From Gammaproteobacteria bacterium (GTDB taxonomy: Bacteria > Pseudomonadota > Gammaproteobacteria > Pseudomonadales > Azotimanducaceae): a stretch of 34,637 bases of DNA. Positions 14,581 through 22,453 of this stretch are shown here, in pieces. Under the pieces are notes generated by a model that worked only from the letters and a program-made list of their open reading frames with translations, did not search any database and was not told the origin of the DNA. The stretch covers positions 1 through 34,637 of the forward strand of contig JAUIED010000038.1 of NCBI GenBank assembly GCA_030428905.1, given 5' to 3'. How positions within the stretch are numbered: position 1 is the first letter of the stretch; each line of letters starts with the position of its first letter. Made by a program: the position numbers and the translations under genes.

Positions 14581-17019
14581 ATGTGCGGATTCTGGCAGTG
14601 CCGCAAGATCCTGATGCTGACCGCCGGGTGGTTCGCTATTCTGACTGCGGCGCCGGTCCGTGCCGGCATTCCCAGCGGCGTACCGGCGGGATTCGCTGAT
14701 CTGGTCGCTCCCGAACGGCATCATGCCGTCACCGATAGCGGCGCTGCTTATGCGGAGCTCTGGGTGGACGGCGTGCGTGTCGGTGACGTGATCGTCTACC
14801 ACGAGCACGGGCGCCTGCGCTTCGAGGATAGCCAGGAGCTCACGAGACAGATGCCGCGGCTGCGCCGTGCTGGTGAGCTTGTTGAGCTGCTCTATCGGCC
14901 TGGCGTCGTGTGCGTGGGAGATGTCACGGCGACGTGCGATGTTCGACCGGGCCGGCTGGCTGCTGTGTACGAACCCCTGGTGCCGCGGTTGTCTCTGTAT
15001 CTGTCGGCGCGATTCCGCGCGCCGCCGGAACCCGTACGCCCAAGCCACACGGAAAGTGCAGGATTGCTCTCCTCTTTCTCTTTACGCGGTTCCGGTAGAC
15101 GCAGTGATGACGGCGTTAGTCAGCGCGCCTCCCTTGCGGTAGATCTGGTAGCAGGGCGGGGTGCGACAAGCGTGTTTGCGGATGGTGTTGCCGTCAGCAC
15201 CGGCCGTTTTTTCGCCCGACGTGCCGGCGTCCAACGTTTTGTCGGGCACTACCGTTGGGCTGCAGGTTTGCTGCAGGCGGATGCCTCCGATCACTTTGCG
15301 CAGATTGATGTGGTCGGTGCGGAATGGGGCACCACCACGCAGACCTTGCCGGCCGGAACGCGGGGCGCAGATCCTCCGCTGGTGTTGTTTCTCGGCGTGG
15401 ACAGCCAGGTGGACGTGCTGCGAGGAGAGGAACTGCTTTTTTCGCGGGCGTATCCGGCAGGAACCGTCAACATACCCACCGGACGATTCCCAGCCGGCTC
15501 CTATGACATCACCTTGCTGATCCGTGACGCGAGCGGCGGCAGTCGCCAGGAGAACCGTTTTTTTTTCCGCCCGCAGTCACGGGCGCCGGCCGATTGGCTG
15601 AATGTCTCCCTGCAGGCCGGATACACAAGAGATGCGCACGCGCCGAGTGCACGATTCGCCCAGAGCCGTCTTCCCTATGCGTCGTTGCAGATGTCGCGCC
15701 CGTCAGCCTCCGGATTGCTGTTGGGTGGCCGCGTGGGCATCTTTGATGACCTGGCATTTCTTGAGGTGCTCACTGAAAAACAGTCAGATACGTACAACCT
15801 TCGGATGTCTGCGCTGGCCACTGCCCGTGGCGGCTACTCTCTTGCTGCGCTCATCAGCGGCGGTTGGGCCGGTGTAACCTTCAACGGCAGCCTCCGGCAC
15901 AGCGATATCGACCGTTTTTCCACCGCATTCCGTGCACGAACCGAACGTTTTACGGAGCTGAACGCAGGCCTCAGCGGCGCGCTTCCGGGCAACACCGGCG
16001 CGCTCAATCTGTATGCCCGCATGCGTTCTGCGGACAGCCGCCAGCAAAGCGTCGCATGGGGGCTCAACTGGTCGCGGGCAGTCCGGTGGTTTGGTCATCG
16101 CGGCCGCATCAGCCTGTCCTGGCAGCACAGCGAGCGTGACCGCAGCCTGCAGATGCGGTTGCACCTGGGCGCGCGCTCAGCGCGGAATGCGCTGAGCGCC
16201 CAGTTCAGCCGTAACCAGCCATTTGCCGCGGGCGCTGCTCGCGATGCCTACACTTCGGCGGGCCTGCAGAGCACCTGGTGGTCTGATCGGCACGCTACCA
16301 CGCCGTGGTCTCTGACGGCGCGGGCCAGTGTCGATAGCGATGCCCGCGGGCAGATTGGCGTAGACGGCCGCCGGCGCAGCGAAGCGCTGGACGCAGACGG
16401 ACAGCTTCGTTATGAGCGTGGTGATGGCGATGTATACAGTTATTCCGGTGCAGTGCACAGCACGCTTGCTGTGTCTTCCGCTGGACCGGTGTGGTCGGCG
16501 CAACGCCGCGCTATTGGCGGCGTCGTGCTCGACACCCGTGGAGTCGACGAACAGGTGCTGCTCACATCCGCGGTTGGCGGCTGGCGACGAGCGCTTGCGC
16601 CGCGATCCGTCGTCTTTCAGCCGCTCGCAGCGTTTCGCAGTCACGCGGTTGCATTCCGCCCGGATCGTTCCTCCGGCATTGGTTACGACAACAGTCAGGT
16701 GAACGTATTGCCGTTTCCGGGCAATGTCGTCGTCATACGCCCGGACCTGTACCGTGTGGTGACTGTGTTCGGGCGCCTGACAGATGCGGCATTGCGGCCG
16801 CTGCGGGGGCGTATCCTGACTGAGGACACGGATGCTTATCTCACAGGCGACGACGGCTACTTTGTCATGGACCTGCCGCTGCGCATGAGTGGAGCCTCCC
16901 TGCGTGTAGAGAGGCCTGACGGTGATGCCTGCCTCATCACGTTTCCGAACTTTGAGCTGAACGATTCGGCCTACCTCGATGCGGGTGACCTGCTTTGCGA
17001 GCATGCGCAACCCGGCTAG
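14581..17019 (+). CDS. Outer-membrane usher, CS1/TcfC type
   Basis: An outer-membrane usher of about 812 residues. A signal peptide (KILMLTAGWFAILTAAPVRAG) precedes the N-terminal domain (GFADLVAPERHHAVTDSGAAYAELWVDGVRVGDV). The central part is rich in alternating beta strands (LRGSGRRSDDG..., DVLRGEELLFSRAYPAGTVNIPTGRFPAGSYDITLLIRDASG), as in the TcfC usher family, where YPAG/GxYDVxLxI is characteristic. The C-terminal domain (FGRLTDAALRPLRGRILTEDTDAYLTGDDGYFVMDL) is the usher carboxypeptidase-like fold. It forms the translocation pore for the pilin subunits. ATG 14581 is preceded by GGTGG; GTG 14572 and ATG 14614 are alternatives in frame. It lies between the chaperone and a small secreted protein. 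Confidence 0.85.
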   Translation: MCGFWQCRKILMLTAGWFAILTAAPVRAGIPSGVPAGFADLVAPERHHAVTDSGAAYAELWVDGVRVGDVIVYHEHGRLRFEDSQELTRQMPRLRRAGELVELLYRPGVVCVGDVTATCDVRPGRLAAVYEPLVPRLSLYLSARFRAPPEPVRPSHTESAGLLSSFSLRGSGRRSDDGVSQRASLAVDLVAGRGATSVFADGVAVSTGRFFARRAGVQRFVGHYRWAAGLLQADASDHFAQIDVVGAEWGTTTQTLPAGTRGADPPLVLFLGVDSQVDVLRGEELLFSRAYPAGTVNIPTGRFPAGSYDITLLIRDASGGSRQENRFFFRPQSRAPADWLNVSLQAGYTRDAHAPSARFAQSRLPYASLQMSRPSASGLLLGGRVGIFDDLAFLEVLTEKQSDTYNLRMSALATARGGYSLAALISGGWAGVTFNGSLRHSDIDRFSTAFRARTERFTELNAGLSGALPGNTGALNLYARMRSADSRQQSVAWGLNWSRAVRWFGHRGRISLSWQHSERDRSLQMRLHLGARSARNALSAQFSRNQPFAAGAARDAYTSAGLQSTWWSDRHATTPWSLTARASVDSDARGQIGVDGRRRSEALDADGQLRYERGDGDVYSYSGAVHSTLAVSSAGPVWSAQRRAIGGVVLDTRGVDEQVLLTSAVGGWRRALAPRSVVFQPLAAFRSHAVAFRPDRSSGIGYDNSQVNVLPFPGNVVVIRPDLYRVVTVFGRLTDAALRPLRGRILTEDTDAYLTGDDGYFVMDLPLRMSGASLRVERPDGDACLITFPNFELNDSAYLDAGDLLCEHAQPG

Positions 17020-17072
17020 TTTTCTACACTTGAAGTGATCTTTTTTGAATATGAACGGTTCGGATCACTTTC

Positions 17073-17351
17073 ATGCATTGCCTACGCTTCTCACTATTAC
17101 TGCTCGCCGTGCAGTCGCTCACCACCCCTTTCGTGCAGGCTGCAGAACAGCGTGTCGAGGTGTCGGTGACGGTGCGGATCGATCCGCAACGGCTTCTGGC
17201 AGACCAATGGCGGCCATCCGCTGATGAAGCACTTCCCCGCCTGACCGGGAAGGCTGAAGCGGAAGAGCTCGTACCCCCGCCGGGATACCGGGTCCAGTTC
17301 CCCCAGGGCGACCATGGCCGACGGACGATTATCCTGGAGCCGGTTTTCTGA
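17073..17351 (+). CDS. Small exported protein of the pilus operon
   Basis: A 92-residue protein I do not recognise as a named family. A signal peptide (LRFSLLLLAVQSLTTPFVQAAEQ) leads to a mature chain of about 68 residues that begins EQRVEVSVTVRIDPQ. This resembles the mature start of the second pilin (GEQTVNVSATVNIEA), so it may carry a donor strand only. The remainder is charged and proline-rich and ends GRRTIILEPVF. It follows the usher by 53 bp and precedes operator copy 3 by 22 bp. It may be a minor or terminal pilus component, or an assembly factor; this is inference from position. The ATG has only a weak Shine-Dalgarno. An inverted repeat (AAGTGATC ... GATCACTT, 17034-17070) lies just upstream. 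Confidence 0.6.
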   Translation: MHCLRFSLLLLAVQSLTTPFVQAAEQRVEVSVTVRIDPQRLLADQWRPSADEALPRLTGKAEAEELVPPPGYRVQFPQGDHGRRTIILEPVF

Positions 17352-17373
17352 ACCCATCGCGGCGTCCGCAAAC

Positions 17374-17393
17374 TCTCATCAATTTTGACGATG
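17374..17393. promoter_or_regulatory. Palindromic operator candidate, copy 3
   Basis: TCTCATCAATTTTGACGATG matches copy 1 at 17 of 20 positions, and the core TCATCAATTTTGAYGATG is kept. It ends 57 nt before the start of the Ca-binding protein gene. TAAGGT at 17414-17419 is a possible minus-10, about 20 nt after the site, the geometry expected for an activator centred near minus 42. Confidence 0.65.
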
Positions 17394-17450
17394 TGGCGCG
17401 CCGGTGCATTTCCTAAGGTCCTTCGGGGATCCAATCAGAAGGGAATGCAT

Positions 17451-18368
17451 ATGTTTTTCAGGAATCGATGTTCTTTCATTGTGCTGGCTGCCGCGCTCGG
17501 CATGACGCTTGCAAGCACTGGTCACGCGGTTACTCAGCTCGTAGGCGATGTTGACGGCTTCGGCATCAACCCGGCGGGGCTGGTCAACACCGTTGGAGAG
17601 CCAGTGGACACCGACGGAGACGGGCTCCTGGAAGCCGGTGAGTATCTGCCGGACTGGAACCGCAACGGTCGGGTAGCCGTCAATAACGGCGACGATTTCG
17701 ATCAGCGCAGCTCTGCCGAGGCGCTGGGGTTGCTTGGCGAGCAGTGGACGGACCACTCCATAGTGGGTGCGGGGTCTGCCCACGGCGCCCAGTTCGTATT
17801 CGAATTCACGCCACCTGTCTTTGGCGATATTGACTACGGCGTGGGCCACTTCATCAACTTCGTTTTCGGCGATTACGACGTCAGCCCGGCGAGCATTCTC
17901 GTGGATGGTCAGTCCACGGTGCTCACCGTGCACGGCGCATCGGACAACGGGCTGATCCAGGTGGCATCGGCACCTGTGGCATGGGCGGACATCGAAGATG
18001 GCCGCGTGGTCATCGAGCTGCGCGCACCGAACGAACCGTATCTGGCCTTCGATTATGCGCTGCTGGATACCAACGAGATTGCCGATGCCGACAAAGACGG
18101 CATCCCCGATCCGCTCGACAACTGCATTACGACACCGAACACCGACCAGGCGGACAGCGACGGCGACGGTATCGGCGATGCCTGTGACGAGTCGTCCTGC
18201 GAGCCCCAGCCGCTGGCATGTCCTTGTGACGGCGACTGGCGCAACCATGGGGAGTATGTGCGCTGCGTGGCCGAGGTGGCGCAGGCCTACTTCAAAGATG
18301 GCCTGATCCCTGCGCGGGACAAGCAGCGGCTCATCAAGGCGGCACGCGGTCGGGAATGCGGCCGCTGA
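17451..18368 (+). CDS. Secreted protein with thrombospondin type 3-like Ca-binding repeats
   Basis: A 305-residue exported protein. A signal peptide ([20 protein letters not shown]) is followed by an N-terminal domain with acidic segments ([31 protein letters not shown]) and a jelly-roll-like middle part ([30 protein letters not shown]). Near 205-240 come type 3 repeats, [14 protein letters not shown] and [14 protein letters not shown], which bind calcium. The C-terminus ([30 protein letters not shown]) is a cysteine-containing motif seen in other secreted proteobacterial proteins. Its place between two pilin genes suggests a pilus-associated adhesin or matrix protein, which is inference. ATG 17451 has AAGGGA 6 nt upstream and is favoured over ATG 17445. 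Confidence 0.75.
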   Translation: MFFRNRCSFIVLAAALGMTLASTGHAVTQLVGDVDGFGINPAGLVNTVGEPVDTDGDGLLEAGEYLPDWNRNGRVAVNNGDDFDQRSSAEALGLLGEQWTDHSIVGAGSAHGAQFVFEFTPPVFGDIDYGVGHFINFVFGDYDVSPASILVDGQSTVLTVHGASDNGLIQVASAPVAWADIEDGRVVIELRAPNEPYLAFDYALLDTNEIADADKDGIPDPLDNCITTPNTDQADSDGDGIGDACDESSCEPQPLACPCDGDWRNHGEYVRCVAEVAQAYFKDGLIPARDKQRLIKAARGRECGR

Positions 18369-18380
18369 TCTTTACCTGAT

Positions 18381-18403
18381 CCCGCCGCCGCGAAGGCGGC
18401 GGG
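18381..18403. terminator. GC-rich hairpin before the second pilin gene
   Basis: CCCGCCGCC-GCGAA-GGCGGCGGG is a perfect 9-bp stem between the Ca-binding protein gene and the second pilin gene. No T-run follows, so it may be an attenuator or an RNA end-protecting hairpin that raises the level of the pilin message. Confidence 0.6.
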
Positions 18404-18437
18404 GCATCTGCAACGATTTTCCAATAAGGGGGTTGTT

Positions 18438-19046
18438 ATGAACGAGATACTCAAGCGTGCGGCGCTCGCGGGCGCCGGTCTGATGGTTGCGGTTGTGACC
18501 CATGCCGGTGAGCAAACGGTAAACGTCAGTGCCACCGTGAACATCGAAGCGATCGATGTGGTCATCAGCGGGGTTGAGGATCTGCAGATTGATATCACCG
18601 AGGCGCCACAGGCGTTTGGTTCTGGGCAACAACCGGCAGCGGCGCTGTCGACGTTCTGCCTGTTTTCACCCACGCAGTTCTTCAGCATGACCATCAGCGG
18701 CAGCAATCCGGGAACTGGCAGCGATTATGTGCTGGTGGATGCAGCGCAGACCGACGCAAGCCTGGCTTCGCTGCGCTACTTCGTGGGCGTGGCAGATGTC
18801 TTCAGTGATCCCGGCAATGCGGTACCGCTGGGCGGTGCAGGAAATTTTCAGAACGGTGTGGCAAAAACGGGGTTGGACAGTGATCCCTTCATCTCTGATG
18901 CGACCTGTACCGATGGCGAGAATCTGGCTCTGTTCGTGTCGGTGCCCTACGATCTGGAGAACAATCCAGTGCTGGAGGCCATTGCCGATGGTCAGGCCCA
19001 CACCTACACCGACACGCTTACCGTCGTTGTAGTGCCTGACCTGTAG
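18438..19046 (+). CDS. Pilin-like structural subunit (second paralogue)
   Basis: A 202-residue exported protein, paralogue of the gene at 13267. A signal peptide (LAGAGLMVAVVTHA) precedes a mature start GEQTVNVSATVNIEAIDVV, an alternating hydrophobic strand suited to donor-strand exchange. Two cysteines (STFCLFSPTQFFSM, DATCTDGENL) match those of the first pilin in position, and the end is TDTLTVVVVPDL. Upstream are AAGGGGG (Shine-Dalgarno) and a stable hairpin, which suggests strong and perhaps separate expression, so this may be the major subunit and the first the minor one, or the reverse. It is last in the pilus locus and is followed by a possible terminator. Confidence 0.75.
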   Translation: MNEILKRAALAGAGLMVAVVTHAGEQTVNVSATVNIEAIDVVISGVEDLQIDITEAPQAFGSGQQPAAALSTFCLFSPTQFFSMTISGSNPGTGSDYVLVDAAQTDASLASLRYFVGVADVFSDPGNAVPLGGAGNFQNGVAKTGLDSDPFISDATCTDGENLALFVSVPYDLENNPVLEAIADGQAHTYTDTLTVVVVPDL

Positions 19047-19070
19047 CCTGGCAGTTGGATTGCCTGAGCG

Positions 19071-19093
19071 GCCGCTGTTCAACGGGCAGCGGC
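19071..19093 (+). terminator. Possible terminator of the pilus locus
   Basis: GCCGCTG pairs with CAGCGGC around a 9-nt loop, 25 bp after the second pilin stop. Only a weak T-rich tail (CTTGCTAT) follows. Confidence 0.4.
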
Positions 19094-19094
19094 T

Positions 19095-19103
19095 TGCTAT
19101 GAT
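19095..19103 (+). promoter_or_regulatory. Extended minus-10 promoter element of nhaD
   Basis: TTGCTATGAT contains TGn followed by TATGAT, an extended minus-10 that needs little minus-35 contact. Transcription from about 19110 would give a leader of about 70 nt before the nhaD ATG. Confidence 0.5.
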
Positions 19104-19109
19104 CCGGGC

Positions 19110-19181
19110 GGTCGTCCGGCAGCAGGCAGAGGTGCCGTAGCGCCTGGCGTAGTAGGGGCAACACGCGCAGGGCTATCTCTG
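19110..19181 (+). ncRNA. Structured nhaD leader, possible cation riboswitch
   Basis: The leader contains AGGTGC-CGTA-GCGCCT, a 6-bp stem with a tetraloop (19130-19145), then GCGT facing ACGC around AGTAGGGGCAAC (19147-19166). CAGAG near 19126 can pair with CTCTG that touches the ATG. Na+ and Li+ riboswitches (nhaA-I, nhaA-II, DUF1646 motifs) precede antiporter genes, and GGGGCAACACG-like loops fit my memory of them only loosely, so the class is unproven. Confidence 0.35.
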
Positions 19182-20504
19182 ATGGAAGGCAATGTCGAGC
19201 TGACCACCCATTGGGTGGGTTACATGGCGATTCTCACTTTCTCCATCGCTTATGCGCTGGTGGTTGCAGAAGAATTCACCCACATGCGCAAGGCGAAGCC
19301 GGTCATGTTCGCCGCTGGCTTGATCTGGGCGATGATCGGATACCACTTCACCGGCGTGGGCCTTGGGCACGCTGCGGAAGAAGCGGTGCGGGAGTTCCTT
19401 GTGGAGTTCGCCGAGCTGTTCCTGTTCCTGCTGGCCGCCATGACCTACGTCAACGCCATGAGCGAACGCAATGTGTTCGAAGCCCTGCGCGGCTGGCTCG
19501 TGGAGCGCGGCTTCAGCTACCGTCAGCTCTTCTGGATTACTGGCTTTCTGGCGTTTTTTCTGTCGCCGCTCATCGACAACCTCACCACCGCTCTGGTGAC
19601 CTGTGCAGTGGTGATGGCTGTGGGTAGAAACGATGCAAAGTTCGTGGGCCTGGGTTGTGTGAATATCGTCGTGGCGGCCAACGCGGGTGGAGCGTTCAGT
19701 CCCTTCGGCGACGTGACCACGCTGATGGTCTGGCAGAAGGGCGTGTTGCCGTTTACAGAGTTCTTCGCGCTCTTCGTGCCGTCGCTTGTCAACTACGTGG
19801 TTCCTGCGCTGCTGATGAGTTTGGCGGTATCTCGCGGCAGAGTACACATCGAGGTGGATGCGTTGGCCATGAAGCGGGGGGCTGGGGTAATCATGGCGCT
19901 GTTCGGCTGCACGATCGTGACGGCCGTGTCCTTCCATCACTTCCTGCATCTGCCCCCATTTCTCGGCATGATGCTGGGTTTATCGTATCTCAAGCTCTTC
20001 GGCTATTACCTGCGGCGCACGCACGTGCCCAAAGCAGGCGATACGCCGGGCTACGGAACCGCTGGAGATATAGAAGCGTTCGACAGTTTCCGCGAAGTTG
20101 CGCGGGCCGAATGGGATACGTTGCTGTTCTTTTTCGGCGTCATCATGTGTGTGGGAGGTCTGGGTTTCATCGGCTATCTGGAGCTTTTGTCCGGTGCGCT
20201 TTACGGCGAACTGGGGCCGCTGGCCGCCAACGTTGTCGTCGGTGTGCTATCGGCAGTGGTGGATAACATACCCGTCATGGTGGCCATCCTGCAGATGATG
20301 CCCGAGATGGACAACACTCAGTGGTTGCTGGTGACGCTGACGGTTGGCGTCGGCGGCAGCCTGCTGTCGGTGGGTTCAGCGGCGGGTGTTGCACTCATGG
20401 GCGCGGCGCGGGGGCAGTACACTTTCTTCGGGCATCTGAAGTGGACGCCGGCTATCGCGCTCGGTTACGGCTTGAGTATCTGGGTGCACATGCTGATCAA
20501 TTGA
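19182..20504 (+). CDS. nhaD: Na+/H+ antiporter, NhaD family
   Basis: A 440-residue inner-membrane protein with about 11-12 hydrophobic segments from end to end. Family signatures are FFLSPLIDNLTTALVTCAVVMAVGR (about 122-146) and VNIVVAANAGGAFSPFGDVTTLMVW (about 160-184), both with the polar and acidic residues that carry ions. Near the C-terminus, VVDNIPVMVAILQM and GGSLLSVGSAAGVALMGAA repeat the theme in inverted form, as expected for the ion transporter superfamily. It exchanges Na+ or Li+ for H+ and is common in halophilic and marine gammaproteobacteria. The gene has its own promoter-like element and a structured leader, and is unrelated to the pilus genes upstream. Confidence 0.9.
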   Translation: MEGNVELTTHWVGYMAILTFSIAYALVVAEEFTHMRKAKPVMFAAGLIWAMIGYHFTGVGLGHAAEEAVREFLVEFAELFLFLLAAMTYVNAMSERNVFEALRGWLVERGFSYRQLFWITGFLAFFLSPLIDNLTTALVTCAVVMAVGRNDAKFVGLGCVNIVVAANAGGAFSPFGDVTTLMVWQKGVLPFTEFFALFVPSLVNYVVPALLMSLAVSRGRVHIEVDALAMKRGAGVIMALFGCTIVTAVSFHHFLHLPPFLGMMLGLSYLKLFGYYLRRTHVPKAGDTPGYGTAGDIEAFDSFREVARAEWDTLLFFFGVIMCVGGLGFIGYLELLSGALYGELGPLAANVVVGVLSAVVDNIPVMVAILQMMPEMDNTQWLLVTLTVGVGGSLLSVGSAAGVALMGAARGQYTFFGHLKWTPAIALGYGLSIWVHMLIN

Positions 20505-20563
20505 GCGGTGGTCGGCGGGTAGGCCATGGTCGCCCTATCCGCACGCCACCGCTCGAGCTCGTG

Positions 20564-20956
20564 CTATGTTGGCCGGTGAATACCGCAGATCTTGTGCCCG
20601 TCGGGATCGAGGAAGTAGCAAAGGTGCATGGGCCCCATGTTGCTTTCGCGCAGGCCGGGCGGATCTTCGACGCTGGTGCCGCCGTTCGCGACTGCTACGT
20701 CATGGAATTCCTTGACCTGCTCCGGAGAGCTGCAGATGAAGCCGATGGTGGAGCCGTTTGCGGCGTTGGCAGGCTTGCCGTTGATGGGTTCGCTCACGCT
20801 GAACGTTGATCCATCGTGTATGAAGAAGAGACGGGTGTGGCCGGTGTCGTTGACGTGTGTCACCGGCTCGCCGGCGCCCAGCACGCCGAGAACGGCGGTG
20901 TAGAACGCCTTGGATTTTTCGATGTCGCTGGAGCCGATCATCACGTGGTTGAGCAT
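20564..20956 (-). CDS. VOC-family protein (glyoxalase-like)
   Basis: A 130-residue vicinal-oxygen-chelate protein. Metal-binding positions are visible at LNHVMIGSSDIEKSKAFYTAVLGVLG (His4 on the first strand) and at MGPMHLCYFLDPDGHKICGI (last strands). The middle part GHTRLFFIHDGSTFSVSEPING is usual for a subgroup with glyoxalase-like members of unknown substrate. ATG 20956 has GGAG 6 nt upstream; the longer in-frame start at 21022 would add an unrelated N-terminus. It is the last gene of an operon read leftwards with the DUF1772 and NmrA-like genes, next to a divergent AraC-type regulator. Confidence 0.83.
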   Translation of the reverse strand: MLNHVMIGSSDIEKSKAFYTAVLGVLGAGEPVTHVNDTGHTRLFFIHDGSTFSVSEPINGKPANAANGSTIGFICSSPEQVKEFHDVAVANGGTSVEDPPGLRESNMGPMHLCYFLDPDGHKICGIHRPT

Positions 20957-21025
20957 AAGTATCTCCGTGGTTGTGAATGTAGCCTCGGCAGCGTATCCGG
21001 TCGGCTGGTTCAGCGCCAACACTGT

Positions 21026-21508
21026 TCAGCGGGTTGCCACGCTGATGCTCAGGCCCATAGCCGCGAGACAGGCGATGGCTCTCAGGGTGTTCCAGCGGGT
21101 CCATTGGCGACGATATTGTCGCCATGCATGGGTTGCGTGGGTACTCTCGCGCTGAACCTGAGCGAGCGTGTTGTTGAGCGGCACGTTGCGAGTAGCAGTC
21201 ACGCCAAACATGCCGAGTGTGTAGAGCAAGCCGCAGCTTGCGGCTAAGGCGCTGCGTGGTTCTCCCCAATGGCTGATGGCGAAGGCCATCATCAGCGTGC
21301 CGAGTAGCGTCGAGCCGAAGAACAACGGCATGAAGTGCGACCGCAGAATGATGCGATTTACCGCGTTCATGGCATCGACCGCACTGTGTGGGTCGAGGCT
21401 GTCGAATGCGCGCATGATGAAGGCAGAGAAAGCGAAGTACACGCCGGCCATGACACCGCTCGACAGCGCCATCGACCAGGCAAGAAGGAGGGTTATGGTT
21501 CCATCCAT
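21026..21508 (-). CDS. DUF1772 membrane protein
   Basis: A 160-residue inner-membrane protein with four predicted helices: LLLAWSMALSSGVMAGVYFAFSAF at the N-terminus, two in the middle (MPLFFGSTLLGTLMMAFAI, LAASCGLLYTLGMFGVTA) and one at the end (LRAIACLAAMGLSISVA). Between the third and fourth lies NVPLNNTLAQV followed by a basic helix (WRQYRRQWTRWNTLR), the signature of DUF1772 proteins (RNVPLNNxLA...W..yl..Wtr.N). Some relatives are named anthrone oxygenases in fungi, but the bacterial role is unknown. Its ATG shares an A with the stop of the NmrA-like gene (TAATG), so the two are translationally coupled. Confidence 0.83.
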   Translation of the reverse strand: MDGTITLLLAWSMALSSGVMAGVYFAFSAFIMRAFDSLDPHSAVDAMNAVNRIILRSHFMPLFFGSTLLGTLMMAFAISHWGEPRSALAASCGLLYTLGMFGVTATRNVPLNNTLAQVQRESTHATHAWRQYRRQWTRWNTLRAIACLAAMGLSISVATR

Positions 21509-22350
21509 TATGCGTGCTTCGCGTTCGTGCGGTTCCAGACGCCGGAGACGGCTACCCTTCGCGCGTACACGGAGAAATCGGTGGCGGGGCGGCCGAGGGC
21601 AGCGCGAACCCCATGCGCTGTGTGTGCGCTGCGGCCATCGAACAGGTCGGTGAATAGCGTTTGAAGCAGGCTGACAAAGTGCTCGGGCAGGCCCTGCTCA
21701 CGGAGGGTTGCAACATAGCGTTTCATAGGTACTTCGTTGAGGCGCACCGAATAGCCGACGGCAGCGCTGATCTCTTCCATGCACTCGGCGAACGTCATGG
21801 GTCTGGGGCCGGTCAGCTCGAATTGGCGATTGCGCAAAGCGGGTTCGACAAGCGTGGCCACGGCTACATCGGCGATGTCGTCCGCGTCGATGAAAGGCTC
21901 CGCCGAGGTGCCGGCCGGTACAACGAGTTCACCGTTGATGATGCTGTCCAGCATGAAATTCTCGCTGAAGTTCTGCGCGAACCAGCTCGCCTGCACGATG
22001 TTCCAATCCAATCCGCTGTCTCTCAACGCCCGTTCCGCGCGTGTTGCGCCGTCCTCGCCGCGGCCAGAGAGCAGCACCACGTGTTCGAGGCCAGAGCGCC
22101 GTGCCATGGTGCAGAAGCGGCGTATGTGCGTCTCGGCTTGCGGGACTGACAGGTCCGGATGGTAGGTGAGGTAGGCTGCCTGAGTGCCCTCCATCGCCCG
22201 TGCCCAGGTCTGCGGGTTCTGCCAGTCGAAGGCGGGTGTTGTGGCGCGGGAAACGCCACGCGTGCTGACGCCTGCGGCTTTGAGTCGAGATTCGACGCGA
22301 CAGCCGGTTTTGCCGTTCGGCCCTACGATCAGGATGGTTTCTGGTGACAC
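21508..22350 (-). CDS. NmrA-like NAD(P)-binding protein
   Basis: A 280-residue protein of the atypical SDR (NmrA/TMR) type. The N-terminal nucleotide-binding loop reads ILIVGPNGKTGCRVESRLKAAG, near the pattern GATGxxGxxV. Further on are VVLLSGRGEDGATRAERALRDSGLDWNIVQASWFAQNF (the SDRa segment WxxxRPxxFxxN) and SAEPFIDADDIADVAVATLVEP. Relatives bind or reduce quinones or act as redox sensors. The start is GTG 22350 with GGAG 6 nt upstream; a longer frame to 22812 overlaps the divergent regulator and has no family match. It is first in an operon with DUF1772 and VOC genes, probably under control of the AraC-type gene. Confidence 0.83.
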   Translation of the reverse strand: MSPETILIVGPNGKTGCRVESRLKAAGVSTRGVSRATTPAFDWQNPQTWARAMEGTQAAYLTYHPDLSVPQAETHIRRFCTMARRSGLEHVVLLSGRGEDGATRAERALRDSGLDWNIVQASWFAQNFSENFMLDSIINGELVVPAGTSAEPFIDADDIADVAVATLVEPALRNRQFELTGPRPMTFAECMEEISAAVGYSVRLNEVPMKRYVATLREQGLPEHFVSLLQTLFTDLFDGRSAHTAHGVRAALGRPATDFSVYARRVAVSGVWNRTNAKHA

Positions 22351-22453
22351 GTCGCACTCCAGTAATGAATTCGAGGCCACTGTGCCCGCATCGCGCTGGA
22401 CCCAGAATTCTCGCAACGCCACAATTCTTGATCGTTCGTCCAGGAATTCCGGC

